DNA from: Actinomadura meyerae
GTDB lineage: Bacteria > Actinomycetota > Actinomycetes > Streptosporangiales > Streptosporangiaceae
Reading direction: 5' to 3'
Length of the DNA stretch: 60,700 nucleotides
Assembly (NCBI RefSeq): GCF_900188445.1
Contig: NZ_FZOR01000049.1
Span: forward strand, 1-60,700
The notes below the pieces were generated by a model that saw only the letters and a program-made list of their open reading frames with translations, had not been told where the DNA came from and did not search any database. Each line of letters begins with the position of its first letter. The first letter of the stretch is position 1. The position numbers were made by a program, and so were the translations under genes. Below are positions 43,423 through 52,116 of the stretch, piece by piece.

Positions 43423-43429
43423 ATTACCG
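43415..43429. promoter_or_regulatory. Degraded operator half-site (TCCCGCTGATTACCG)
   Basis: The left nine bases match the consensus and the right arm is lost. Centre-to-centre distance to the site at 43381 is 34 bases. Probably a weak second site of the pair. Confidence 0.35.
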
Positions 43430-43453
43430 TCTAGTTCGGATGGAGGACTCTGA

Positions 43454-44722
43454 ATGAACGACGCCAGTCACCCGCGGTCGGACGACCCAGGGCGGCCCGG
43501 GGACGCCGCACCGCGGCCCGGGGACGCCGCACCGGTGCCCGACGTGTTCGCCCCGGCGAAGCTTGGCCCGGTCACGCTGCGGAACCGCACGATCAAGGCG
43601 GCGACCTACGAGGGCCTGACCAAGGACGGCCAGGTCACCGACGCGCTGATCGACTTCCACGTCCGGCACGCGCGCGGCGGCGTCGGGATGACCACCGTCG
43701 CGTACTGCGCGGTCGCTCCGGAGGGCCGCACCGACCGCCGCCAGATCCACTGGCGGGACGAGGCGATGCCCGGCCTCCGCAAGCTGACCGATGCCGTGCA
43801 CGCCGAGGGCGCCGCCGTCCAGGCGCAGATCGGTCACGCGGGCCCGGTCGCCAACCCCAAGAGCAACAAGCTCCCCGCGCTCGCGCCGAGCCGCCACTTC
43901 CACCTGACGACGCAGACCGTCGCGAAGGCCGCCACGCACGGCGACATCGCCCGGGTCGTCGAGGCGCACGCGCGGGCCGGCCGGATGGCGATCGAGGCGG
44001 GGTTCGACTCCATCGAGATCCACATGGGGCACAACTACCTGACCAGCTCGTTCCTCAGCCCCAAGGTCAACCACCGCAAGGACGAGTACGGCGGGTCGCT
44101 GGAGAACCGGGCCCGGCTGGCGCGCGACATCGGCCGCGCCGTCCGCGACGCCGTCGGCGACCGCATCGCCGTCACCGCGAAGCTGAACATGGACGACGGC
44201 GTGCCCGGCGGCTTCTGGATCGACGAGGCCATCCAGGTCGCGCGGTGGCTGGAGGAGGACGGCTCGGTCGACGCCCTCCAGATGACCGCGGGCAGCTCCC
44301 TGCTCAACCCGATGTACCTGTTCAAGGGCGACGCGCCGCTGCGCGAGTTCGCGTCCGTCATGAAGCAGCCGACCAAGCTCGGCATCCAGCTCATCGGCAA
44401 GCACTTCCTGAAGTCCTACCCCTACGAGGACCTCTACCTGCTGCGCGACGCCCGGCAGATCCGCGCGGCGGTGAAGCTGCCGATGATCCTGCTCGGCGGG
44501 GTCACCGACAAGGCCGGCATGGACACCGCGATGGCGGAGGGCTTCGAGTTCGTGGCGATGGCCCGCGCCCTGCTGCGCGAACCCGACCTGATCAACCGGA
44601 TCCAGGCCGAGCCCGCGACCGAGTCGCTGTGCATCCACTGCAACAAGTGCATGACCGCGATCTACGGCGGCACGCACTGCGTCCTGTCCACCGAGCCCGC
44701 CTGGGGTGCCGCAGGTGCGTGA
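43454..44722 (+). CDS. Old-yellow-enzyme-family NADH:flavin oxidoreductase
   Basis: A 422-residue TIM-barrel flavoprotein: VFAPAKLGPVTLRNRTIKA, AQIGHAGPVAN, the HMGHNYLTSSFLSPKVN active-site segment, and LLGGVTD near the phosphate site. Cys393, Cys396, Cys399 and Cys409 at the C-terminus form a CxxCxxC-x9-C cluster like the 4Fe-4S ligands of dienoyl-CoA reductase relatives. The usual C-terminal FAD/NAD module is missing. The first 30 residues include a 21-bp DNA duplication (RPGDAAP twice). First gene of the side-chain operon; it may reduce an enone or dienoyl-CoA. Confidence 0.83.
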   Translation: MNDASHPRSDDPGRPGDAAPRPGDAAPVPDVFAPAKLGPVTLRNRTIKAATYEGLTKDGQVTDALIDFHVRHARGGVGMTTVAYCAVAPEGRTDRRQIHWRDEAMPGLRKLTDAVHAEGAAVQAQIGHAGPVANPKSNKLPALAPSRHFHLTTQTVAKAATHGDIARVVEAHARAGRMAIEAGFDSIEIHMGHNYLTSSFLSPKVNHRKDEYGGSLENRARLARDIGRAVRDAVGDRIAVTAKLNMDDGVPGGFWIDEAIQVARWLEEDGSVDALQMTAGSSLLNPMYLFKGDAPLREFASVMKQPTKLGIQLIGKHFLKSYPYEDLYLLRDARQIRAAVKLPMILLGGVTDKAGMDTAMAEGFEFVAMARALLREPDLINRIQAEPATESLCIHCNKCMTAIYGGTHCVLSTEPAWGAAGA

Positions 44723-46370
44723 CGAGACGATCGCGGCGATGCTGCTGGACCGGGTCGGCGACCCCCGGCACGGCCTGCGCAGCCGCGAGCGGACATGGAC
44801 CTGGGACGAGGTCGTCCAGGAGAGCGCCGCGCGCGCGTCCCTGGCCCGGGAGCTGCGCCGGGACGGCCCCTTCCACATCGGGGTGCTGCTGGAGAACGTG
44901 CCGGAGTACGTCCTGTGGCTGGGCGCCGCCGCGCTCGGCGGCGCGACGATCGTCGGCATCAACTCCACCCGGACCGGCTCCTACCTGGAGCAGGAGGTCC
45001 GGCACACCGACCTCCAGCTCCTCATCACCGACCAGGCCGGGCTGAAGCTCCTCGACGGCCTCGACATCGGCGTTCCCCGCGACCGGTTCCTCCTCATCGA
45101 CGACGAGGACTACCCGGCGAAGGTCGAGGCCCACGCCTGCGAACCCTGGGTGGACGAGTCCGTCACCCCCGAGACGCAGATGCTGCTGCTGTTCACGTCC
45201 GGGACCACGGGCGCGTCGAAGGCGGCGCGCTGCTCCCAAGGACGCCTCGCCGAGCTGGGACGCAACAACAGCGCCAAGTACGACATCAAGCGCGACGACA
45301 TCAGCTACTGCTCGATGCCACTGTTCCACGGCAACGCGCTGATGGCGCTGTGGGCGCCCTCGCTCGCGGTCGGCGCGACCGTCGTCCTCGCGCCGAAGTT
45401 CTCCGCGTCCGGGTTCCTGCCGGACGTCCGGTACTACGGCGCGACGTTCTTCAACTACGTCGGCAAGGCCATCGGCTACATCCTCGCCACGCCGGAGCGG
45501 CCCGACGACCGCGACAACACCCTCACCCACGGGTTCGGCACCGAGGCGTCCCCCGAGGACAAGGCCGAGTTCCTGCGCCGGTTCGGCGCGCGGCTCGTCG
45601 AGGGCTACGGCTCCAGCGAGAGCGCCGGCATGATCAAGCGGGACCCGGCCGCGCCGCCGACCGCGTTCGGCCGCCCCGCCCACGACGGCGTCCGCATCGT
45701 GAACCCCGAAACCCGCGAGACGTGCGCGCGCGCCGTCCTGGACGAGCACGGCCGCGTCACCAACGCCGAGGCCGCCGTCGGCGAGATCGTCGACGTGCAC
45801 GGCGCCGCGAAGTTCGAGGGCTACTACAAGAACCCGGAGGCCGACGCCGAACGCGTCCGGCACGGCTGGTACTGGACGGGCGACCTCGGCTACATCGACG
45901 CCGACGGGTTCCTGTACTTCGGCGGCCGGTCCGGCGACTGGATCCGGGTCGACTCGGAGAACATCTCCGCGCTGCTCACCCAGAACGTCGTCCGCCGCCA
46001 CCCGAAGATCGTGGACGCGGTCGCGTTCGGCGTCCCCGACCCGCGCTCCGGCGACCAGGTGATGGCCGCCATCGAGATCCCCGAGGGCGTCGCGTTCGAG
46101 GACCTCGACCTGCCCGCGTTCCTCGCCGCGCAGGACGACCTCGGCACCAAGGGCGCCCCGCGGTTCGTCCGCGTCTCGCACGCGCTGCCGACGACGGGCT
46201 CCGGCAAGCTCAAGAAGAAGGAGCTGCAACTCGACGGCTGGCGCACCACCGACCCCGTCTACTGGTGGCCCGGCCGGGGCGCCCCCGAGTACGTGCCGAT
46301 GACCGAGGCCGACAAGGCCGCGCTCCGGGACGAGTTCGTCGCCGCCGGACGCGCGCGCTTCCTCCCGTAA
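44706..46370 (+). CDS. Acyl-CoA synthetase, FadD17-like (second copy)
   Basis: A 554-residue ligase sharing with the 7418 protein the blocks APKFSASGFLPDVRYYGA, NYVGKAIGY and ILATPERPDDRDN. P-loop SGTTGASKAARC; C-terminal Lys in GSGKLKKK. FadD17 activates C5 steroid side-chain acids. GTG 44706 overlaps the previous gene by 17 bases; GTG 44715 is an equally possible start. It is followed by the FadE29-like gene after 16 bases, a layout that puts CoA activation at the head of the side-chain pathway. Confidence 0.83.
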   Translation: MPQVRDETIAAMLLDRVGDPRHGLRSRERTWTWDEVVQESAARASLARELRRDGPFHIGVLLENVPEYVLWLGAAALGGATIVGINSTRTGSYLEQEVRHTDLQLLITDQAGLKLLDGLDIGVPRDRFLLIDDEDYPAKVEAHACEPWVDESVTPETQMLLLFTSGTTGASKAARCSQGRLAELGRNNSAKYDIKRDDISYCSMPLFHGNALMALWAPSLAVGATVVLAPKFSASGFLPDVRYYGATFFNYVGKAIGYILATPERPDDRDNTLTHGFGTEASPEDKAEFLRRFGARLVEGYGSSESAGMIKRDPAAPPTAFGRPAHDGVRIVNPETRETCARAVLDEHGRVTNAEAAVGEIVDVHGAAKFEGYYKNPEADAERVRHGWYWTGDLGYIDADGFLYFGGRSGDWIRVDSENISALLTQNVVRRHPKIVDAVAFGVPDPRSGDQVMAAIEIPEGVAFEDLDLPAFLAAQDDLGTKGAPRFVRVSHALPTTGSGKLKKKELQLDGWRTTDPVYWWPGRGAPEYVPMTEADKAALRDEFVAAGRARFLP

Positions 46371-46386
46371 CCGAGAAAGGGCAGGT

Positions 46387-47550
46387 ATGGATCTGCGTGA
46401 GTCCGACGCGCATCGTGCGCTGCGCGCGGAACTGAGGGCGTACTTCGCGGGCCTGCTGCCCGAGGACGTGCGCCGCCGCGCCGGCGAGCAGGGCGTCGGC
46501 GGCGACCGGTTCCGCGAGATCGTCAAGATGCTCGGCAACGACGGCTGGCTCGGCTACGGCTGGCCCGAGGAGTACGGCGGGCAGGGCAGGTCGATCGCCG
46601 AGCAGTACGTGTTCTTCGACGAGGTGCAGCGGGCCGGGCTGCCGTTCCCGTTCGTCACCGTGAACACGGTCGGCCCGACCCTGATGCGCTTCGGGACGGA
46701 CGAGCAGAAGAAGAAGTACCTGCCCGGCATCCTGTCGGGCGACATCGTCTTCGCGATCGGCTACACCGAACCCGACGCCGGCACCGACCTCGCCTCGCTG
46801 CGCACCAGGGCCGTCCTGGACGGCGACCAGTTCGTCATCGACGGCAGCAAGGTGTTCACCAGCGGCGCCAACACCGCCGACCACATCTGGCTCGCCGCCC
46901 GGACGAACCCGGACGCGCCGAAGCACAAGGGCATCTCGATCCTGATCGTCCCGACCGACGCGGACGGGTTCTCCTGGAGCCCGATCCCGACCGTCGGCGG
47001 CATGGTCGTCACCTCCACCTACTACAACGGCGTGCGGGTGCCCGCGTCGTCGGTCGTCGGGGACGTCGACGGCGGCTGGTCCCTGATCACCACCCAGCTG
47101 AACCACGAGCGCATCGGCCTCGCCGCGCTCGGCGGCCGGATGATCCGGCTGTGGGAGGACGTCCGGGACTGGGCCCGCGAGAACGGCGTGATCGACCTGC
47201 CGTGGGTGCGCGCCGACCTCGCCCGCACGTACGCGCGGCTGGAGGCGATGCGGCTGATGAACTGGAAGATGACCATGGCGGTCGAGGCCGGGGAGCTCAC
47301 CGGCGCGCAGGCCGGAGCCACCAAGACGTACGGGACGGAGACGCACATCTTCGTCCAGCGGACGCTGACCGGGATCCTCGGCGCGGCCGGCCGCATCCGC
47401 CCCGAGTCGCCGGGCGCCGTGCTGCACGGGCAGATCGAGCAGCTGTCCCGGCAGGGGATCGTCAACACGTTCGGCGGCGGCGTCAACGAGGTGCTCCGCG
47501 ACATGGTCGCCGTCCAGGGCCTGGGCCTGCCGAGGGTGAAGCGGTCATGA
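46387..47550 (+). CDS. chsE2: Acyl-CoA dehydrogenase, FadE29/ChsE2-like
   Basis: A 387-residue acyl-CoA dehydrogenase, exactly the length I recall for ChsE2. It has GYTEPDAGTDLASLRT, TTQLNHERIG with Glu241 in the position of the ChsE2 catalytic base, and FGGGVNEVLRDM. ChsE2 forms a heterotetramer with ChsE1 (encoded at 48638) that dehydrogenates the propionyl side chain of 3-OPC-CoA. AAAGGG precedes the ATG. ATGA overlap with chsH2. Confidence 0.88.
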   Translation: MDLRESDAHRALRAELRAYFAGLLPEDVRRRAGEQGVGGDRFREIVKMLGNDGWLGYGWPEEYGGQGRSIAEQYVFFDEVQRAGLPFPFVTVNTVGPTLMRFGTDEQKKKYLPGILSGDIVFAIGYTEPDAGTDLASLRTRAVLDGDQFVIDGSKVFTSGANTADHIWLAARTNPDAPKHKGISILIVPTDADGFSWSPIPTVGGMVVTSTYYNGVRVPASSVVGDVDGGWSLITTQLNHERIGLAALGGRMIRLWEDVRDWARENGVIDLPWVRADLARTYARLEAMRLMNWKMTMAVEAGELTGAQAGATKTYGTETHIFVQRTLTGILGAAGRIRPESPGAVLHGQIEQLSRQGIVNTFGGGVNEVLRDMVAVQGLGLPRVKRS

Positions 47551-48638
47551 GCGACGAGAGCATGAACGACGAGGCCGTGAACGACGAGGCCGTGAACGAC
47601 GAGGCCCAGAAGGACTATGAGAAGAGGCTGCAAGCCTGGGTCGGCCGCGAACTGCTGACCCGGCGCTTCGGCCAGGACCCGGTGAACGTCCCCATGATCC
47701 GGCACTGGGTCGAGGCGATGGCGGACGACAACCCCGTCTACCTGGACGAGGACGCGGCCCGCGAGACCGGCCGCGACGGCGTCGTGGCGCCCGCGTCGAT
47801 GGTGCAGGCGTGGACGATGCGCGGCTACGCGGCGTCCGTCCGCCCCGACTCCGAGCGGACGGGCTCCGACGAGCTGACGGCGCTGCTCGCCGAGGGCGGC
47901 TACACCTCCGTCGTCGCCACCGACTCGGAGTTCGAGTTCGTCCGGGAGCTGGTCCCGGGCGACCGCGTCAGCGTCGAGGAGGTCGTCCAGGCGATCTCCC
48001 CGGAGAAGAAGACGGCGCTCGGCACCGGCCGGTTCATCACCACCCTGCGGACCTACCGCGACGCATCCGGCGAGGTCGTCGCGACGCAGGGCTGGCGCCT
48101 GCTGCGCTTCCGCCCCCCGGAGAAGGCGGCGGCAAAGCCCGGGGAGGAGTCGAAGCCCGGGGAGGAGTCGAAGCCCGCGGAGGAGTCGAAGCCCGCGGAG
48201 GCCGCGGATGCCACGGAGAAGAAGGCGCTGCGCCCCCGCCCCGCGATCAACCCCGACAACGCGTTCTGGTTCGAGGCGGCGCGCGAGCACCGGCTCGTCA
48301 TCCAGCGCTGCGCCGACTGCAAGTCGCTGCGGCACCCGCCCGGCCCGTGCTGCCCGCAGTGCGGCTCGTTCGAATGGGACACCGTCGAGGCGCAGGGCAC
48401 CGGCCACGTCTACAGCTACGTGGTCAACCACCACCCGCGCCACCCGGCGTTCGAGTACCCGCTCGTCGTCGCGGTGATCGAGCTGGCCGAGGGCACCCGG
48501 CTGATCGCGAACATGACCGGGGTCGCGCCGCGGGACGTCGAGGTCGGCATGCCCGTCGTCCTCGACTGGATCGACCCGGACCCCGACCTGTCCCTGCCGG
48601 CGTTCCGCCCGGCCGACGCAGACGCGAAGGAGCGCTGA
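47547..48638 (+). CDS. chsH2: ChsH2-like MaoC-DUF35 protein
   Basis: A 363-residue two-domain protein. The N-terminal MaoC-like hotdog (about 25-185) starts after an extension with three NDEAV units. A low-complexity linker (PGEESK repeats, 18-bp DNA units, 48137-48200) joins it to the C-terminal DUF35 domain. That domain has a zinc ribbon (CADC ... CCPQC) and an OB fold. ChsH2 works with ChsH1 as the enoyl-CoA hydratase, and its DUF35 domain binds Ltp2. Domain order and neighbours match the mycobacterial igr operon. Confidence 0.9.
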   Translation: MSDESMNDEAVNDEAVNDEAQKDYEKRLQAWVGRELLTRRFGQDPVNVPMIRHWVEAMADDNPVYLDEDAARETGRDGVVAPASMVQAWTMRGYAASVRPDSERTGSDELTALLAEGGYTSVVATDSEFEFVRELVPGDRVSVEEVVQAISPEKKTALGTGRFITTLRTYRDASGEVVATQGWRLLRFRPPEKAAAKPGEESKPGEESKPAEESKPAEAADATEKKALRPRPAINPDNAFWFEAAREHRLVIQRCADCKSLRHPPGPCCPQCGSFEWDTVEAQGTGHVYSYVVNHHPRHPAFEYPLVVAVIELAEGTRLIANMTGVAPRDVEVGMPVVLDWIDPDPDLSLPAFRPADADAKER

Positions 48639-49714
48639 TGGACTTCACCCTGGGGGAGGAACTGGAGGCCGTCCGGGACCTGGCCCGGCAGATCTTCACC
48701 GACCGGGCGACGCAGGCGCGGCTCAAGGCCGCCGAGGCGTCCGAGCGCGGGCTCGATGAGGGCCTGTGGGCGGAGCTCGGCGAGACGGGTCTGCTCGGCA
48801 TCGCGCTTCCCGAGGACGCGGGCGGGGCCGGGCTCGGCGCCGTCGGCCTCGCGGTCCTGCTGGAGGAGCAGGGCCGCGCGGTCGCGCCCGTCCCGGTCTG
48901 GCCGTCCGTCGTCGCCGCGCTGACGCTGGCCGCGCACGGATCGACGGCGCAGCAGGAGCTCCTGCCGCCCGTGCTGGACGGATCCGCACGGCTCACGGTC
49001 GCGCTGGAGGAGTTCGGCCCGTCGGACCCGGCGGCGCCGCGCTGCTCCGCCGTCCAGGACGGCGACGGATGGCTGCTGACCGGCACGAAGGCGGTCGTCC
49101 CCACCCCGTTCGGGACGAGCCACGTGCTGGTGTCGGCGTCCGGGCCGGACGGCCCCGGGCTGTTCCTGGTCGAGACGTCCGCCGCCGGGGCGTCCTGGGA
49201 GGCGACCGAGACCACCACGCACGACAAGGCCGGACACCTCACCCTCGACGGCGTCCGGGCGCAGGCCCTCGGGGAGGGCGCGCTCCCGGAGGCGCTGCGG
49301 CTCGCCCGCGTCTCCCTCGCCGCCCTCCAGGTCGGCGTGGCCGACGGCGCGCTGCGCAGGGCCGCCGACTACCTGTCCGGACGGGAGCAGTTCGGCCGCC
49401 CGCTCGCCACGTTCCAGGCCGCACAGCACCAGCTCGCCGACTGCTACATCGAGATCGACGCGCTCCGCGTCTGCCTCTGGCACGCGGTCTCGCTGATCGC
49501 CGCCGGGGAGGACGCCGAGACCGCCGTCCTGGTCGCCAAGTGGTGGTCGGACGAGGGCGGGCTGAACGTCGTCCACCGCGTCCAGCACCTGCACGGCGGC
49601 ATCGGCGTGGACGTCGACTACCCGGTGCACCGCCACTTCCTGTGGGGCAAGCAGCTCGCCGGAACCCTCGGCGGCGCCTCCGCCGACCTGGACCTGCTGG
49701 GAGCGGCCCTGTGA
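48638..49714 (+). CDS. chsE1: Acyl-CoA dehydrogenase, FadE28/ChsE1-like
   Basis: A 358-residue divergent acyl-CoA dehydrogenase with LPEDAGGAGLGAVGLAVLLEE, SGREQFGRPLATFQAAQH and the C-terminal HLHGGIGVDVDYPVHRHF. It lacks the usual catalytic-base context, as expected of the ChsE1 partner in the ChsE1-ChsE2 heterotetramer. The ATG overlaps the chsH2 stop by one base, and the next gene starts inside its stop (GTGA). Confidence 0.87.
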   Translation: MDFTLGEELEAVRDLARQIFTDRATQARLKAAEASERGLDEGLWAELGETGLLGIALPEDAGGAGLGAVGLAVLLEEQGRAVAPVPVWPSVVAALTLAAHGSTAQQELLPPVLDGSARLTVALEEFGPSDPAAPRCSAVQDGDGWLLTGTKAVVPTPFGTSHVLVSASGPDGPGLFLVETSAAGASWEATETTTHDKAGHLTLDGVRAQALGEGALPEALRLARVSLAALQVGVADGALRRAADYLSGREQFGRPLATFQAAQHQLADCYIEIDALRVCLWHAVSLIAAGEDAETAVLVAKWWSDEGGLNVVHRVQHLHGGIGVDVDYPVHRHFLWGKQLAGTLGGASADLDLLGAAL

Positions 49715-50157
49715 GTCGAGACAAGGCGGGGCGCGCCTACGCCGACGTCGAGGTGGGGGAGGAGCTCCCGGAGCTGCGCATCCCGCTGACCCGCACGATG
49801 ATCGTCGCGACCGCGATCGCGAGCCGCGACTACCAGGACGTCCACCACGACCCGTCGCTCGCGGTCGAGCGCGGCTCCAAGGACGTCTTCATGAACATCC
49901 TCACCACGAACGGGCTCGTCGACCGGTACGTCACCGGCTGGGCCGGGCCCGCCGCCGTGGTCAAGGCCATCAAGATCCGCCTCGGCGCGCCGAACTACCC
50001 GGGCGACACGATGGTCCTGACCGGCACCGTCACCGGCAAGGAGCCCGACGGCCGGGTCGAGATCAAGGTGCGCGGCGTCAACGCGATCGGACCGCACGTC
50101 ACCGGCACCGTCGTGGTGCGGCTGCCCGTCGTCCAGCTGGAAGGGAGCGGGGCATGA
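49711..50157 (+). CDS. chsH1: ChsH1-like MaoC hydratase
   Basis: A 148-residue single hotdog domain. The hydratase pair lies in SRDYQDVHHDPSLA (Asp and His), followed by NGLVDRYVTGWAG. ChsH1 supplies the active site of the ChsH1-ChsH2 hydratase that adds water to the steroid enoyl-CoA. GTG 49711 overlaps the chsE1 stop; its own stop overlaps the ltp2 start (ATGA). Confidence 0.9.
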   Translation: MSRDKAGRAYADVEVGEELPELRIPLTRTMIVATAIASRDYQDVHHDPSLAVERGSKDVFMNILTTNGLVDRYVTGWAGPAAVVKAIKIRLGAPNYPGDTMVLTGTVTGKEPDGRVEIKVRGVNAIGPHVTGTVVVRLPVVQLEGSGA

Positions 50158-51329
50158 GCGTGCTGCCCGGAGCGGCCGCGATCGCCGGGATCGGCGCCAC
50201 CGAGTTCTCCAAGGAGTCCGGCCGCAGCGAACTGCGGCTCGCCTGCGAGGCCGTGCTCGCCGCGATCGTCGACGCCGGCCTCCAGCCGTCCGACGTGGAC
50301 GGCATGGTGACGTTCACCGCCGACACCAGCTCCGAGATCCACATCGCCCGCAACCTCGGCATCGGCGAGCTGAAGTTCTTCTCCCGCATCGGGCACGGCG
50401 GCGGCGCCGCCTGCGGCACCGTCCAGCAGGCCGCGATGGCCGTCGCGACCGGCGTCGCCGACGTCGTCGTCTGCTACCGCGCGTTCAACGAGCGCTCGGG
50501 CACCCGCTACGGCCTCGGCCAGGCCAACCGGCCGATGGACGTCAGCGCCGACAGCGCCGCGTACGCGTGGATGAACCCGTTCGGCCTGTCGACCCCCGCC
50601 CAGTGGGTCGCGATGTTCGCCCGCCGCTACATGTACGAGTACGGCGCGACCAGCGAGGACTTCGGCCGCGTCGCCGTCGTCGACCGCGCGCACGCCGCGA
50701 AGAACCCCGCCGCGTGGTTCCACGGCCGCCCGATCACCCTGGAGGACCACCAGGCGTCCCGCTGGATCGCCGAACCGCTCCGCCTCCTCGACTGCTGCCA
50801 GGAGAGCGACGGCGGCCAGGCCCTCGTGATCGTCTCCGCCGAGCGAGCCCGCGACCTCCCGCACCGCCCCGCCGTGATCTGGGGCGCCGCGCAGGGATCC
50901 GGCAACGACCAGCACATGATGACGAGCTACTACCGCTCCGAGATCACCGGCATCCCGGAGATGGGCCTGGTGGGACGCCAGCTGTACGCGCAGTCGCGGA
51001 TCACCCCCGCCGACGTCCAGGCCGCGATCCTGTACGACCACTTCACGCCGCTGGTGCTCCCGCAGCTCGAAGAACTCGGCTTCTGCGCCAAGGGCGAGGC
51101 CAAGGACTTCATCGCGGACGGCAACCTGGAACTCGGCGGCCGGCTCCCGTTCAACACCCACGGCGGCCAGCTCGGCGAGGCGTACATCCACGGGATGAAC
51201 GGCATCGCCGAGGGCGTCCGCCTGGTACGCGGGACATCGGTGAACCAGCCGGGCGACGTCCACAACGTCCTGGTCACCGCCGGAACCGGCGTCCCGACCA
51301 GCGGCCTGATCCTGGGAGCCGACGCGTGA
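50154..51329 (+). CDS. ltp2: Ltp2-like steroid side-chain aldolase
   Basis: A 391-residue thiolase-fold protein lacking the thiolase catalytic Cys context. Tyr294 (YDHFTP) and Tyr344 (GEAYIHG) stand at the positions I recall as essential in Ltp2 of Thermomonospora curvata. Ltp2 performs retro-aldol cleavage of the hydroxylated three-carbon side chain, releasing propionyl-CoA and a 17-ketosteroid, when bound to the DUF35 domain of ChsH2. Overlaps both neighbours by four bases, so all five core genes are coupled. Confidence 0.9.
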   Translation: MSVLPGAAAIAGIGATEFSKESGRSELRLACEAVLAAIVDAGLQPSDVDGMVTFTADTSSEIHIARNLGIGELKFFSRIGHGGGAACGTVQQAAMAVATGVADVVVCYRAFNERSGTRYGLGQANRPMDVSADSAAYAWMNPFGLSTPAQWVAMFARRYMYEYGATSEDFGRVAVVDRAHAAKNPAAWFHGRPITLEDHQASRWIAEPLRLLDCCQESDGGQALVIVSAERARDLPHRPAVIWGAAQGSGNDQHMMTSYYRSEITGIPEMGLVGRQLYAQSRITPADVQAAILYDHFTPLVLPQLEELGFCAKGEAKDFIADGNLELGGRLPFNTHGGQLGEAYIHGMNGIAEGVRLVRGTSVNQPGDVHNVLVTAGTGVPTSGLILGADA

Positions 51330-52114
51330 GCGAGTGGAAGGGCAAGGACCTCGGCACCCAGACCATCGCCTACGACGAGCCCCAGGCCATCCTCTACGCG
51401 CTGGCCGTCGGCGCGGACGCCGCCGACCTCGACCTCGTCTTCGAGGAGAGGCTGCGCGTCCTCCCGACGTTCGCGCTGACCCTCGCCCAGTGGGCACCGG
51501 ACGCCCTCGGCTCGGCGGGCGCCTTCGACATCCGGACCGCCGTCCACGGCACCCAGCGCCTCCGCGTCCTGAAGGACCTGCCGCGCTCGGGCGCCGTGGA
51601 GATGAGCGCCCGCGTCGCCGAAGTCTGGGACAAGGGTTCGGCCGCGGTCTTCGAAGTGGCCGTGGAGAGCGAATACTTCGAGGCGACATGGTCGCTGTTC
51701 GCCCCGGGCTGCGGAGGCTTCGGCGGCGACCGAGGCCCGTCCGCCCGCAAGCGCCCAGAAACGTCCCCAGACATTTCGCTGACCGTGCCGACGGCCACGA
51801 ACCAGGCCGCCCTGTACCGCCTCCTGGGCGACCGCCACCACCTGCACATCGACCCGGAGGCGGCGAAGACGGCCGGGATGCCGCGCCCCATCATGCACGG
51901 CCTGTGCACACTGGCGGCGATCACACTCCCACTGGCATCGTCCCTGGGCGCCCACCCTGCCGACCTCCGCGAACTGGAGGGCCGCTTCGCCGCCCCTGTC
52001 TTCCCAGGCGACACCCTCCGCGTGGACACCTGGAAGGACGGCGAAGCAACCCTCTTCGAAGCATCAGTAGACGAAAAACCAGTCATCTCAGCAGCCCAAG
52101 CCCGCTTTGCCTGA
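51326..52114 (+). CDS. MaoC-type enoyl-CoA hydratase, Hsd4B-like
   Basis: A 262-residue double-hotdog hydratase. The N-terminal half has YDEPQAILYALAVGA. The C-terminal half has the hydratase-2 motif in GDRHHLHIDPEAAKTAGM and RPIMHGLCTLA. Mycobacterial Hsd4B has this layout and hydrates steroid enoyl-CoA. GTG 51326 overlaps the ltp2 stop. It is the last gene of the operon and converges with the OLD nuclease only two bases away, without a visible terminator. Confidence 0.87.
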   Translation: MSEWKGKDLGTQTIAYDEPQAILYALAVGADAADLDLVFEERLRVLPTFALTLAQWAPDALGSAGAFDIRTAVHGTQRLRVLKDLPRSGAVEMSARVAEVWDKGSAAVFEVAVESEYFEATWSLFAPGCGGFGGDRGPSARKRPETSPDISLTVPTATNQAALYRLLGDRHHLHIDPEAAKTAGMPRPIMHGLCTLAAITLPLASSLGAHPADLRELEGRFAAPVFPGDTLRVDTWKDGEATLFEASVDEKPVISAAQARFA

Positions 52115-52116
52115 GT

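Noticed and set aside
44706..44722. Frameshift between the OYE and FadD17-like genes
   Set aside because: The 17-base overlap is compatible with translational coupling, and both proteins have complete termini.
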